Shown piece after piece: positions 56,027-64,000 of a DNA stretch of 64,000 bases (positions are counted from its first letter, which is position 1; each line of letters begins with the position of its first letter). This DNA is from Bifidobacterium actinocoloniiforme DSM 22766 (GTDB lineage: Bacteria > Actinomycetota > Actinomycetes > Actinomycetales > Bifidobacteriaceae), in assembly GCF_001263395.1 (NCBI RefSeq), contig NZ_CP011786.1, positions 1,674,001-1,738,000 on the forward strand, read 5' to 3'. The notes under the pieces were generated by a model. The model was not told the DNA's origin. It did no database searches and saw nothing but the letters and a program-made list of their open reading frames with translations. Made by a program: the position numbers and the translations under genes.

Positions 56027-56202
56027 TTTCGTCTGCCAGCCTCGCGCAACCGCGTCCGTGCGACTTGGCTCGAACAAGGGGCCTCAGCGTTCAGCGCAGA
56101 TGTAACACGCCGCAGAATAAAGGGATTTGAGTATGCTACACTAGCAAGTTGGCGTGTCTTGAGGCGCGCCGTGTAACCAGCCAACGGACGGATTGAAGGC
56201 TC

Positions 56203-56421
56203 ATGGCAAAAGACGGTGTGATCGAAGTCGAAGGTCGAGTAGTGGAAGCGTTGCCTAACGCGATGTTCCGCGTCGAGCTTGAGAACAAGCACATCGTCCT
56301 GGCCACCATATCCGGCAAGATGCGCAAGAACTACATCCGCATCCTGCCCCAGGACAGGGTGGTGCTGGAGATGAGCCCCTACGACCTGAACCGCGGACGG
56401 ATTACGTACCGGTACAAGTAA
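56203..56421 (+). CDS. infA: Translation initiation factor IF-1
   Basis: 72-residue S1-fold protein that blocks the A-site during initiation. [40 protein letters not shown] and [20 protein letters not shown] are all present. TACACT (56137-56142) is a candidate -10 box. Opens the alpha-operon part. Confidence 0.98.
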   Translation: MAKDGVIEVEGRVVEALPNAMFRVELENKHIVLATISGKMRKNYIRILPQDRVVLEMSPYDLNRGRITYRYK

Positions 56422-56444
56422 GGTACAAGAAGCAAAGGAAAACC

Positions 56445-56558
56445 ATGAAGGTCAGCCCTAGTGTGAAGAGGATCTGCGAGAACTGCCGCGTGATCCGCCG
56501 TCACGGCCGCGTCATGGTGATCTGCACCAACCCGCGCCACAAGCAGCGGCAAGGCTGA
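56445..56558 (+). CDS. rpmJ: 50S ribosomal protein L36
   Basis: 37-residue bL36: [20 protein letters not shown] followed by [17 protein letters not shown]. It is the zinc-binding form (CENC and C27...H32 ligands). AAAGGAAA lies 5 bases before the ATG. Confidence 0.98.
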   Translation: MKVSPSVKRICENCRVIRRHGRVMVICTNPRHKQRQG

Positions 56559-56690
56559 GGTAGATTTCCAGCGGCATAACTGAAGAAGGCGTCAAATCAC
56601 AGCCGTCAAGGCTGAGCCCCGGGTGCGCAGGCCTGGGCCGGGAGACCGGGCGATTTGGTGCACGACCTGCGTGAACAGAAGGAATCGAGC

Positions 56691-57068
56691 ATGGCACGTC
56701 TTGTCGGAGTCGACATCCCCAACGAGAAGCGCATCGAGATAGCCCTCACCTACATCTTCGGTGTGGGGCGCACTCGCGCGAAGGAAACGCTTGCCGCCAC
56801 TGGAGTGAATCCAGATACCCGCGTCAAGGATCTCACGGATGAGCAGCTGATTACGCTGCGTGATTACCTCGAGGGCAATTACAAGATTGAGGGAGATTTG
56901 CGTCGCGAGATCGACGCCGATATTCGCCGGAAGATCCAGATTAATTGCTATCAGGGCCAGCGCCACCGCAGGGGCCTGCCTGTGCGGGGTCAGCGAACCA
57001 AGACCAACGCCCGTACCCGCAAGGGTCCGAAGCGCACCGTCGCCGGAAAGAAGAAGGCGACCAAGTAA
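56691..57068 (+). CDS. rpsM: 30S ribosomal protein S13
   Basis: 125-residue uS13 contacting the P-site t[37 protein letters not shown] and the basic tail [20 protein letters not shown] seen. ATG 56691 has AGAAGGAA 8 bases before it. Confidence 0.98.
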   Translation: MARLVGVDIPNEKRIEIALTYIFGVGRTRAKETLAATGVNPDTRVKDLTDEQLITLRDYLEGNYKIEGDLRREIDADIRRKIQINCYQGQRHRRGLPVRGQRTKTNARTRKGPKRTVAGKKKATK

Positions 57069-57146
57069 GGGTCGTGAAGGCTCGGGGCGGTATGGCCCCA
57101 GGCTGGTAAGCCAAGTAATTTAATCGTTGGAAGGAAACGAGGAGCA

Positions 57147-57545
57147 ATGGCAGCCAATAAGCAGGCCACGCGCAAGCCTCGTCGCCGGGATCGCAAGTCG
57201 GTTCCCGTCGGGCAGGCGCATATCAAGTCCACATTCAACAACACCATCATCTCGATCACCGACCCCTCGGGCGCGGTCGTGGCATGGGCTTCCGGCGGCG
57301 ACGTCGGTTTCAAGGGCTCCCGCAAGTCGACCCCTTACGCTGCCGGCATGGCCGCTGAGTCCGCCGCCCGCAAGGCTATGGAGCACGGCGTCAAGAAGGT
57401 CGATGTCTTCGTCAAGGGACCCGGTTCGGGCCGTGAAACCGCCATCCGTTCCTTGCAGTCCGCAGGCCTGGAAGTCGGTTCCATCTCCGATGTCACCCCG
57501 CAGGCACACAACGGTGTCCGCCCACCCAAGCGCCGTCGCGTCTGA
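57147..57545 (+). CDS. rpsK: 30S ribosomal protein S11
   Basis: 132-residue uS11 near the E-site. [60 protein letters not shown] and [12 protein letters not shown] are conserved. GAAACGAGGAG precedes the ATG. Confidence 0.98.
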   Translation: MAANKQATRKPRRRDRKSVPVGQAHIKSTFNNTIISITDPSGAVVAWASGGDVGFKGSRKSTPYAAGMAAESAARKAMEHGVKKVDVFVKGPGSGRETAIRSLQSAGLEVGSISDVTPQAHNGVRPPKRRRV

Positions 57546-57619
57546 GCACTAGAAACCCATAAGTCCACCCGCGAAAACCGGTGAGTGCACCACTGGTTGG
57601 AGCTGAAAGGATAAGAACA

Positions 57620-58615
57620 GTGCTTATTGCACAGCGTCCGACACTTACTGAAGAGGTAGTCAATGCCCAGCGCTCCCGGTTCACGATTGAGCCTTTGGAG
57701 CCTGGTTTCGGCTACACTCTCGGCAACTCCCTGCGTCGTACCCTGCTGAGCTCGATTCCAGGTGCGGCCGTCACTTCGGTCCGCATCTCCGGTGCGCTGC
57801 ACGAATTCACCACGCTTCCAGGCGTGGAGGAGGACGTGACCGAGATCCTGCTCAATATCAAGAACATCGTGCTCACCAGCGAGTACGACGAGCCGGTCGT
57901 CATGTACCTGCGCAAGTCGGGTCAAGGCGAGGCCAAGGCTGGCGACATCACGCCGCCCGCTGGCGTCACCGTCGCGAACCCTGACCTGCATATCGCCTCC
58001 CTGGCCGAGGATGGCGAACTCGAGATTGAGTTCACCGTCGAGCGCGGGCGCGGATACGTGCAGGCCCAGCTCAACAAGCAGGACTCAGACGAGATCGGCC
58101 GAATCCCGGTCGATTCCATTTACTCCCCGGTCCTCAAGGTCTCCTACAAGGTTGAGGCGACGCGCGTTGAGCAGCGCACAGACTTCGACAAGCTGGTGCT
58201 GGATGTGGAGACCAAGCCCGCCATTTCGCCGCGAGATGCGGTGGCTTCCGCCGGTTCCACGCTTGTGGAGCTCTTCGGTCTGTGCCGCGACCTGAACAAC
58301 CAGGCCGAGGGCGTCGAGATCGGCCCCGAGCCGGTCCAGGAGGAGGCCGACCCGGAGATGGCCGTGCCGATCGAAGACCTCAACCTGACGCAGCGTTCTT
58401 ACAACTGCCTCAAGCGCGAAGGCATCCACACGATTGGCGAGTTGGTTTCACACACCGAGCAAGACCTGCTGGACATTCGCAACTTCGGCATGAAGTCGAT
58501 TGACGAGGTCAAAGAGAAGCTCCAGGACATGGGGCTCTCGCTCAAACCATCGCCCCTGGGCTTCGACACGAACAACCTCGAAGGCGGAACCTTCTTCTCG
58601 CCCGAGGATCAGTGA
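57620..58615 (+). CDS. rpoA: RNA polymerase alpha subunit
   Basis: 331-residue alpha subunit. N-terminal assembly domain ([37 protein letters not shown]) and C-terminal UP-element/activator domain (about 245-310: [35 protein letters not shown]). GTG 57620 with GAAAGGA 8 bases before it; the frame opens earlier at 57581 without homology. Confidence 0.98.
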   Translation: MLIAQRPTLTEEVVNAQRSRFTIEPLEPGFGYTLGNSLRRTLLSSIPGAAVTSVRISGALHEFTTLPGVEEDVTEILLNIKNIVLTSEYDEPVVMYLRKSGQGEAKAGDITPPAGVTVANPDLHIASLAEDGELEIEFTVERGRGYVQAQLNKQDSDEIGRIPVDSIYSPVLKVSYKVEATRVEQRTDFDKLVLDVETKPAISPRDAVASAGSTLVELFGLCRDLNNQAEGVEIGPEPVQEEADPEMAVPIEDLNLTQRSYNCLKREGIHTIGELVSHTEQDLLDIRNFGMKSIDEVKEKLQDMGLSLKPSPLGFDTNNLEGGTFFSPEDQ

Positions 58616-58635
58616 CCCTTGAACTAGGGTCAACC

Positions 58636-58674
58636 GTGGGGCGGGCGCCGGCGAGAAGCAACGCCCGCCCCCAC
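58636..58674 (+). terminator. Hairpin between rpoA and rplQ
   Basis: GTGGGGCGGGCG pairs with CGCCCGCCCCCAC (one bulge), 14-base loop, no T-tail; probably partial termination or RNA stabilisation. Confidence 0.5.
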
Positions 58675-58745
58675 ACAAGCCTTCCGGATTCGGATGCTCG
58701 GGCGAATGCCCACCTGGATTCGGGAGCATCATAAGGAGAATTACA

Positions 58746-59393
58746 ATGCCACAACCGAAAAAGGGCCCGCGTCTGGCTTCCAGCCCGGCCCACGAGCGTC
58801 TGATGCTGGCCAACATGGCCACCAGCCTGTACGCTCACGGCCGTATCACCACGACCCTGCCTAAGGCCAAGCGCCTGCGCCCTCTGGCTGAGCGGATGAT
58901 TACTTTCGCCAAGCGTGGGGATTTGGCTTCGCGCCGCCGCGTGATGCGCGTGATCCGCGACAAGTCCGTGGTCCACAAGCTCTTCACCGAGATCGCTGAG
59001 CAGATGGAGCAGCGCGAGGGTGGCTACACCCGTATCACCCGCATCGCCCCCCGTAAGGGCGACAACGCTCCCCAGGCGATCATCGAGCTGGTGACCGAGC
59101 CTGTGTCCCCTAAGCAGGCGACGGTGCGCGAGGCCGAGGCAGCCGCGAAGCAGGCCGCCAAGGATGAGGACAATGAGATGGCTGAGGCTACTGAAGCCGC
59201 CATTACCGGGGGTATGGCCGAGGACGCGACCGACCAGGCCGTGGCCGCGAATGAGTCCGGTGAGGACGTCGCAGCCGCCGACCAGTCCGCAGTCGACCTG
59301 CAGAAGGAGTCCAAGGAGGCTGAGGCCGCTGAAGCCCAGGCTGAAGAGGACGCCGATGTGGCCGAGGACGTCGCTAAGGCCGACGAGAAGTAA
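58746..59393 (+). CDS. rplQ: 50S ribosomal protein L17 with long acidic tail
   Basis: 215-residue bL17. The first ~118 residues are the normal protein ([58 protein letters not shown]). The remaining ~95 residues are an Ala/Glu/Asp-rich low-complexity tail with no known role; such tails occur in bifidobacterial L17. AAGGAGA lies 8 bases before the ATG. Confidence 0.96.
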   Translation: MPQPKKGPRLASSPAHERLMLANMATSLYAHGRITTTLPKAKRLRPLAERMITFAKRGDLASRRRVMRVIRDKSVVHKLFTEIAEQMEQREGGYTRITRIAPRKGDNAPQAIIELVTEPVSPKQATVREAEAAAKQAAKDEDNEMAEATEAAITGGMAEDATDQAVAANESGEDVAAADQSAVDLQKESKEAEAAEAQAEEDADVAEDVAKADEK

Positions 59394-59439
59394 GGCGCAT
59401 ATAACCAGGCGTGGCTGTTAGGCCCGCTTGGATGGTGTG

Positions 59440-59470
59440 AATGGGCTGGGGATTAAACCCCCAGCCCATT
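59440..59470 (+). terminator. rplQ terminator
   Basis: AATGGGCTGGGG / CCCCAGCCCATT stem of 12 bp with a 7-base loop, then CTCGT. Confidence 0.9.
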
Positions 59471-59506
59471 CTCGTATCCTGGGTGCTGATGTAAGGAGGA
59501 CGAGGC

Positions 59507-60553
59507 ATGGGCGGCGAACATGCGGATGCGAACCACGAACCTGGTAGCCTGACCAGGCTGAGGATTGACCTGGCCTACGAGGGTGGAGCTTTCCACGGCT
59601 GGGCCCGCCAGAACGGCTTACGCACGGTCCAAGGCAAAGTCGAGGAGGCCTTGAGCCGACTGCTGCGCCTGCCGGGCTTGATTGGCCCAGGGGTCGCTGG
59701 AGAAAGCCGTGGGGTAGAGGCATTTCCCTTCAGCGGCGAGCGGGGCGCAGCCCGCAGAGGAGAGGAGGCTTGGAGGCCCAGGCTCGTGGTCGCAGGCCGC
59801 ACAGACACCGGTGTTCACGCTTTAGGCCAGGTCTGCCACGTGGACCTGCCTCAAAAGGCCCTCTCCGCTGTTGTGGGGCATATGGACGTCCCTGCACCCG
59901 TGGCCTTGGAGCGCCGATTGCGGCATCTGCTACCTGACGACATCGCGATTCACTCCGTGGGGTATGCCCCCAGCGGTTTCGACGCCCGCTTCTCCGCCCT
60001 GGAGCGCACCTACATCTACCGGGTTTGCGATGACCCCGCCCGGTTGGACCCCCGTTTACGCGGCTTCGTCCTGGCCCTGGACGGCCGCCTGGACTTGGAG
60101 GCCATGAACCAGGCCGCCGCCGCTGCGATTGGCTTGCATGACTTCGGCTCCTTCGCTACGCCGAACCCAGGTGGCACCACTATCCGCGAGGTCAAATATG
60201 CCCGTTGGGATCGCGCGCCAACCCACCCGCTCCTGTGTGAGGGGCAAGGCCCAGGCGAGGGGCCGGCCTACTTGGCCCCGATGGCCGAGTCGGGCCTGGT
60301 CTGCTTCACGATTGTGGCTGATGCGTTCGCCCACAATATGGTCCGCTCCCTGGTCAACGCCTGCCTGAAGGTCGGTCTGGGCAAGCGGAGGGTCGACTGG
60401 TTCCAGGGCAAGGTCGCGCACCCCGAGCGTGAGGGCTCGACCGGTCCGGCGCCTGCTTGCGGGTTGACCCTGGAGCATGTGGCCTACCCACCTGACAACC
60501 AGCTGGCTTCGAGGGCCCGCTCTATACGGGCCAAGCGCACGCTCGAGGACTGA
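59507..60553 (+). CDS. truA: tRNA pseudouridine synthase A
   Basis: 348-residue enzyme that makes pseudouridine at tRNA positions 38-40. RIDLAYEGGAFHGWARQ at the start, catalytic Asp100 in GRTDTGVHAL, YIYRVCD, HDFGSF and DAFAHNMVRSLV near the end. A ~40-residue insert between the start and the Asp motif (LRLPGLIGPGVAGESRG region), and another near 245, make it longer than the usual ~270. TAAGGAGGA lies 8 bases before the ATG. Typical neighbour of rplQ. Confidence 0.95.
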   Translation: MGGEHADANHEPGSLTRLRIDLAYEGGAFHGWARQNGLRTVQGKVEEALSRLLRLPGLIGPGVAGESRGVEAFPFSGERGAARRGEEAWRPRLVVAGRTDTGVHALGQVCHVDLPQKALSAVVGHMDVPAPVALERRLRHLLPDDIAIHSVGYAPSGFDARFSALERTYIYRVCDDPARLDPRLRGFVLALDGRLDLEAMNQAAAAAIGLHDFGSFATPNPGGTTIREVKYARWDRAPTHPLLCEGQGPGEGPAYLAPMAESGLVCFTIVADAFAHNMVRSLVNACLKVGLGKRRVDWFQGKVAHPEREGSTGPAPACGLTLEHVAYPPDNQLASRARSIRAKRTLED

Positions 60554-60693
60554 CTCCTCCATACCAGCCTTGACGCCCGTGGGGGGGGGTCAGGCCTTGC
60601 GCTCTCTGGTGAAGGCCGACGCGCCGTTCGACAGGTCGCCTATCTGTGGCATAATGGAAAAGTTGCCGCCACGGTGCAGCCGTTGGTAGCAAA

Positions 60694-60778
60694 GGATGAG
60701 TGTCCGAGCGGTCTAAGGAGCACGCCTCGAAAGCGTGTGAGGCTAACCCCTCCGCGAGTTCGAATCTCGCCTCATCCG
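60694..60778 (+). tRNA. tRNA-Ser (CGA)
   Basis: 85 bases with long variable arm; acceptor GGATGAG / CTCATCC, anticodon CGA at 60728-60730, T-loop AGTTCGAATCT. Confidence 0.96.
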
Positions 60779-60786
60779 CCTGAGAG

Positions 60787-60817
60787 AGGGTCCGGAGAGT
60801 ATTCTTCGGACCCTTTT
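60787..60817 (+). terminator. tRNA-Ser terminator
   Basis: 8-bp stem AGGGTCCG / CGGACCCT, 12-base loop, TTTT tail. Confidence 0.88.
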
Positions 60818-60880
60818 CGCGTTGTTGGGGCCGAGCCTGCTTCCTGTGGTTGGTGTGCCGCGCGCTCAACCTGTCGTTTC

Positions 60881-60896
60881 TGTGATGTGCGTCACA
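60881..60896. promoter_or_regulatory. TGTGA-N6-TCACA palindrome upstream of the MFS gene
   Basis: TGTGA-TGTGCG-TCACA, perfect for the same core as the adhE site, 226 bases before the MFS start and about 110 before a TTGACA (60994-60999). Confidence 0.6.
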
Positions 60897-60993
60897 ACTT
60901 CTGGCGACGGCGGGTGCCTCTAAACGTTCCTAAGAGGCTCGCGGGACTGGGGTGCGTCAGCGACGTTCGTATCGACACGGTTCGATGCCTGCG

Positions 60994-61022
60994 TTGACAG
61001 GGGTGGCGAACCGTGATTTCAT
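60994..61022 (+). promoter_or_regulatory. Promoter of the MFS / GH3 operon
   Basis: Consensus -35 TTGACA (60994-60999) with a poor -10 TTTCAT (61017-61022), 17 bp apart; weak -10 suggests activation. The rest of 60818-61121 holds no gene. Confidence 0.5.
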
Positions 61023-61121
61023 ACGTGGGCAAGTACATTCCTAAGAACCCAATGTTCGCTCCCTGGGGATGGGAGCGGCGGCGGTTTCCAATGAAGCAAA
61101 CGTCGTCGTGGAGGAATATCC

Positions 61122-62441
61122 ATGGTAGATACACAAGACATGAACACAAGCGGAGAGCCCGTGGCTCCCTCGTCCGGGAAGCCGGCCTTGGCCACTAACC
61201 TCGCCCCAGATACGGGCAAGCCACTGAGCGTCGGAAGGAACCTTCGGTTCGCTGTGGGCTTTGCGCTGGTCTCCATACTGTGGGCGCTGCCCTTCTTCAT
61301 GGGCGCGAGCGTGCTCCTGCCCCACATTTTCGATGGCATGAAGGGAGTCTCGCCCGAAGGGGCTATTGGCCTGGTCAATTCGATCAGCTCCATCTTCTCC
61401 TTGCTGGCCAACATCGTGTTTGGCGCTCTCTCGGACATGTCCCGGTTTAAGGTGGGTAAGCGCACGCCCTGGATCGTCTTGGGTGGCGTCATCGCGGCGG
61501 TTGGCTATTTGCTCGCTTTCAACACGCAGAGCCTGGCCCTGATCGTGGTTGCCTGGTGCGTCGTCCAGGTGGGTCTGAACTGCATCATCGCCCCCGCCGT
61601 GGCCGTGCTCTCGGACCGCATCCCGGAGCTAACACGTGGCACCTTTTCCGCCCTCTATGGCGCGGGAGCAATCGTAGGTCAGCAGTTGGGCACCTTCGTC
61701 GGCTCCTTCTTCTTGTCCAACACGCACGCGGGCGGCATCGTGGGCACCGTCATCTTCCTCTTCTCCGGCATCATCGTGGTCCTTATCTGGCCCCGTGAGC
61801 AGTCCGCCGCCGAGAACGCCGCCAAGGTCTCCGCGGCCGACATCGCCCGCTCGTTCATACCTCCCACCAAGAACTGCCGGGACTTCTACCTGGCCCTCGG
61901 CGGGCGTCTGGTGTTCGTCATCGGCACCTTCATGATCTCCGGCTACCAGCTGTTCATCCTGCAGAAGTACATCCATCTGAGCCTTAGCGATGCCCGGACC
62001 GGTTTGCAGGTCATCGCCGTGATTACGGTCATCACCACCATCGGCGCCTCGGCGATCTCCGGCCCGCTCTCTGATTTCCTGCACCGTCGCAAGATCATCG
62101 TCGCCGCCTCCACAGTGCTCTTTGCCATCGGCTTGGCTGTCCCCATCTTCATGCCCACCGTGACCGGCATGTACATCTACGCGGCCTTGGCCGGCATCGC
62201 GAACGGCTGCTACATGTCCGTGGACCAGGCCCTCAACGTGGACGTACTGCCCAACCCCGATGAGGCAGGCAAGGACCTCGGCATTCTCAACCTGGCCAAT
62301 ACACTCGGGCAGATCCTGGCACCGGTCTTCACCACCAGGGTCATCGCCATCACCGGCGGGTATAAGATGGTCTTCCCCGTGGCCATCGTGTTCCTGTTGG
62401 TGGGTGCCTTCTTCATCATGACCATCCGTAAAGTCAAGTGA
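61122..62441 (+). CDS. MFS transporter, sugar type
   Basis: 439-residue carrier with about twelve membrane segments and a ~40-residue polar N-terminus. LSDMSRFKVGKRTPWIVLGG is the MFS/GPH-like loop-2 motif; a second copy, GPLSDFLHRRKIIVAAS, follows segment 8. The directly following beta-glucosidase suggests it imports a beta-glucoside disaccharide. GGAGGAA lies 6 bases before the ATG. Specific substrate unknown. Confidence 0.85.
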   Translation: MVDTQDMNTSGEPVAPSSGKPALATNLAPDTGKPLSVGRNLRFAVGFALVSILWALPFFMGASVLLPHIFDGMKGVSPEGAIGLVNSISSIFSLLANIVFGALSDMSRFKVGKRTPWIVLGGVIAAVGYLLAFNTQSLALIVVAWCVVQVGLNCIIAPAVAVLSDRIPELTRGTFSALYGAGAIVGQQLGTFVGSFFLSNTHAGGIVGTVIFLFSGIIVVLIWPREQSAAENAAKVSAADIARSFIPPTKNCRDFYLALGGRLVFVIGTFMISGYQLFILQKYIHLSLSDARTGLQVIAVITVITTIGASAISGPLSDFLHRRKIIVAASTVLFAIGLAVPIFMPTVTGMYIYAALAGIANGCYMSVDQALNVDVLPNPDEAGKDLGILNLANTLGQILAPVFTTRVIAITGGYKMVFPVAIVFLLVGAFFIMTIRKVK

Positions 62442-62524
62442 TCCAAGTAAGCAGCAAGTGAGATTCGCAGGCCGCCCCCACGTGTCCGAACAGCTGCTGG
62501 AGGCGGCAGGTGGAAAGGAACATC

Positions 62525-64000
62525 ATGAGTGAACCAACGCATGTGAACTCCAGCGACCTGAGCTTGGAGGAGGAGGCGAGCCTCACATCGGGTTCGGACT
62601 CCTGGCACGTCCAGGGCCTGCCCGACCGGGGGCTTGAGGGGTACATGATCACCGATGGGCCCTATGGTCTGCGCAAGGCCAAGGACTCCTCGTCCACGGA
62701 CGTGTATGGCTCCGTGCCCGCTACCTGTTTCCCCCCGACCGCTGGCCTGGCCTCGTCCTGGAACCCTGAACTGACCTACAAGGTGGGCCAGGCCATGGGC
62801 GAGGAGTGCGTGCAGGAGAAGGTCGCGGTCATTCTGGGCCCCGGCGTCAACATCAAACGCAGCCCCTTGGGCGGACGCGACTTCGAATACTGGTCCGAGG
62901 ACCCGGTGCTGACAGGGCATCAGGCGGCCGAGTTGGTCGAGGGCGTGCAGTCCCAGGGAATCGGAACCTCAGTCAAGCACTTCGCCGCCAACAACCAGGA
63001 GACCGAACGCTTGCGGGCAAGCTCCGACATGGATGAACGCACCCTGCGCGAGATTTACCTTCCGGCTTTCGAATACATCGTCAAGAAAGCCAAGCCCTGG
63101 ACCCTCATGTGCGCCTACAACAGGCTTAACGGGGTCTTTGGCTCCGAGGACGGCCGACTCATGACCGATATCCTCCGTGGCGAATGGGGCTTCGACGGCA
63201 TCGTCATGTCGGACTGGGGCGCCGTCCACAACCGCGCGGCCGCCCTCAACGCGGGTCTCAATCTGGAGATGCCGCCCTCGGACAGCGATGATCAGGTCGT
63301 CGCCGCGGTCAAGGCCGGCGAACTGAGCAAGGAACAGCTCGACAAGATGGCCCAAGGCATGATCGATCTGATTGAGAAGGCCAAGCCCGCCATGTCCCGT
63401 GACGGCTACCGCTACGACGTTCAGGCCCACAACCAGGTGGCCCGTCAGGCCGCCTGTGAATCCGTGGTCATGCTCAAGAACGAGGACGGGATCCTGCCCT
63501 TGCGCTCCAACGAGAAGATTGCGGTCATCGGCGAGTTCGCCAGGACCCCCCGTTACCAGGGCGGCGGGTCTTCACACATCTCGCCGACGATGGTCACTAC
63601 AGCCTTGGAGGCCTTCGAGAACTCCAGCATGGAGGTGAGTTTCGCGCCCGGGTTCACCCTGGATGAGGAGCCTCAGGATGAAGCCCTGACCAACGAGGCC
63701 CTGCAGGCCGCCAGCAAGGCCGACAAGGTCGTGCTCTTCCTTGGCCTGCCCGAAGAGGCGGAGTCCGAGGGCTTCGACCGCACCAGCCTTGACATGCCGG
63801 CGAAGCAGGTGGGGCTGCTGGGCAAGGTCAGCGCCGTCAACCCGAATGTGGTCGTGGTCCTATCCAATGGATCCGTGGTCAGCCTGACCGATTGGCTGCC
63901 ACAGGCCAAGGGAGTGCTCGAGGCTTGGCTCCTGGGCCAGGCTGGGGGTCAGGCCGTCGTCGACCTCCTGACCGGACGGGCCAACCCCTCGGGCAAGCTG
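62525..64000 (+). CDS. Glycoside hydrolase family 3 beta-glucosidase, 5' part
   Basis: First 492 residues of a cytoplasmic GH3 enzyme (no signal peptide); the gene continues past the window. Begins MSEPTHVNSSDLSLEEEASL. Seen: MITDGPYGLRK, CFPPTAGLASSWN, GPGVNIKRSPLGGRDFEYWS, SVKHFAANNQE (substrate-binding Lys-His), and the nucleophile Asp230 in VMSDWGAVHN. The second domain starts about residue 300 (ACESVVMLKNEDGILPL). AAAGGAAC lies 5 bases before ATG 62525, 83 bases after the MFS gene, so they are likely one operon for beta-glucoside use (gentiobiose- or cellobiose-like). Confidence 0.94.
   Translation, partial: MSEPTHVNSSDLSLEEEASLTSGSDSWHVQGLPDRGLEGYMITDGPYGLRKAKDSSSTDVYGSVPATCFPPTAGLASSWNPELTYKVGQAMGEECVQEKVAVILGPGVNIKRSPLGGRDFEYWSEDPVLTGHQAAELVEGVQSQGIGTSVKHFAANNQETERLRASSDMDERTLREIYLPAFEYIVKKAKPWTLMCAYNRLNGVFGSEDGRLMTDILRGEWGFDGIVMSDWGAVHNRAAALNAGLNLEMPPSDSDDQVVAAVKAGELSKEQLDKMAQGMIDLIEKAKPAMSRDGYRYDVQAHNQVARQAACESVVMLKNEDGILPLRSNEKIAVIGEFARTPRYQGGGSSHISPTMVTTALEAFENSSMEVSFAPGFTLDEEPQDEALTNEALQAASKADKVVLFLGLPEEAESEGFDRTSLDMPAKQVGLLGKVSAVNPNVVVVLSNGSVVSLTDWLPQAKGVLEAWLLGQAGGQAVVDLLTGRANPSGKL

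Overview
The window looks like chromosomal DNA of a Bifidobacterium or close relative (Bifidobacteriaceae, Actinobacteria). It is GC-rich and mixes actinobacterial marks (HAIR heat-shock operator, SepX/GlpR-like divisome protein, Zn-type S14, S5 and S17 as in high-GC Gram-positives, several leaderless promoters) with bifidobacterial habits: bifunctional AdhE, aerobic-type nrdIEF, a groES standing alone behind a CIRCE element, PepC, and the fermentative gene set. The citrate-lyase cluster is not a usual part of gut Bifidobacterium genomes; species is not pinned down.

Layout. 1-2.8 kb: end of aminopeptidase C, MTA/SAH nucleosidase, then the L10-L7/L12 operon behind an L10 leader with a built-in terminator. 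2.8-8.5 kb: a three-gene operon of an FHA-domain protein, a 1257-residue degenerate Upf1-like helicase/nuclease and a small conserved protein. 8.4-12.1 kb: mscL, a SAF-domain protein and an FmdB zinc ribbon on the minus strand, facing a RimJ-type acetyltransferase and a SepX/GlpR-like membrane protein. 12.1-16.7 kb: groES and nrdIEF with two NrdR boxes. 16.8-18.7 kb: tRNA-Tyr, -Thr, -Met, rpmG, murB.

18.7-30.5 kb is the metabolic centrepiece: aconitase, an AEC-family carboxylate carrier, a malic-enzyme-family protein (candidate CitM oxaloacetate decarboxylase), citDEF, a GntR regulator, citC, citX, a second paralogous GntR regulator and citG. This encodes the whole citrate lyase, its ligase, prosthetic-group synthesis, import and oxaloacetate handling. 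30.6-39.4 kb holds an amino-acid permease, ferredoxin, DNA polymerase IV, tRNA-Ser(GCT), glpF, a YigZ-family protein, an LRV-repeat protein, rplM-rpsI and an unknown lipoprotein behind PHO-box-like direct repeats. 39.7-42.4 kb is adhE.

43.1-59.4 kb carries the S10-spc-alpha ribosomal protein region from rpsJ to rplQ, split by strong terminators around secY and adk and by an HspR-controlled hsp20 gene. It is followed by truA, tRNA-Ser(CGA), an MFS sugar carrier and a truncated GH3 beta-glucosidase that runs off the window. Perfect or near-perfect TGTGA-N6-TCACA sites precede adhE, the MFS gene, the aconitase-citrate cluster and nrdI, which suggests one redox or catabolite regulator may link them.

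Most new-looking: the FHA / pseudo-helicase-nuclease / small-protein operon, and the aconitase-headed citrate cluster with paired GntR regulators and its own inverted-repeat operator.
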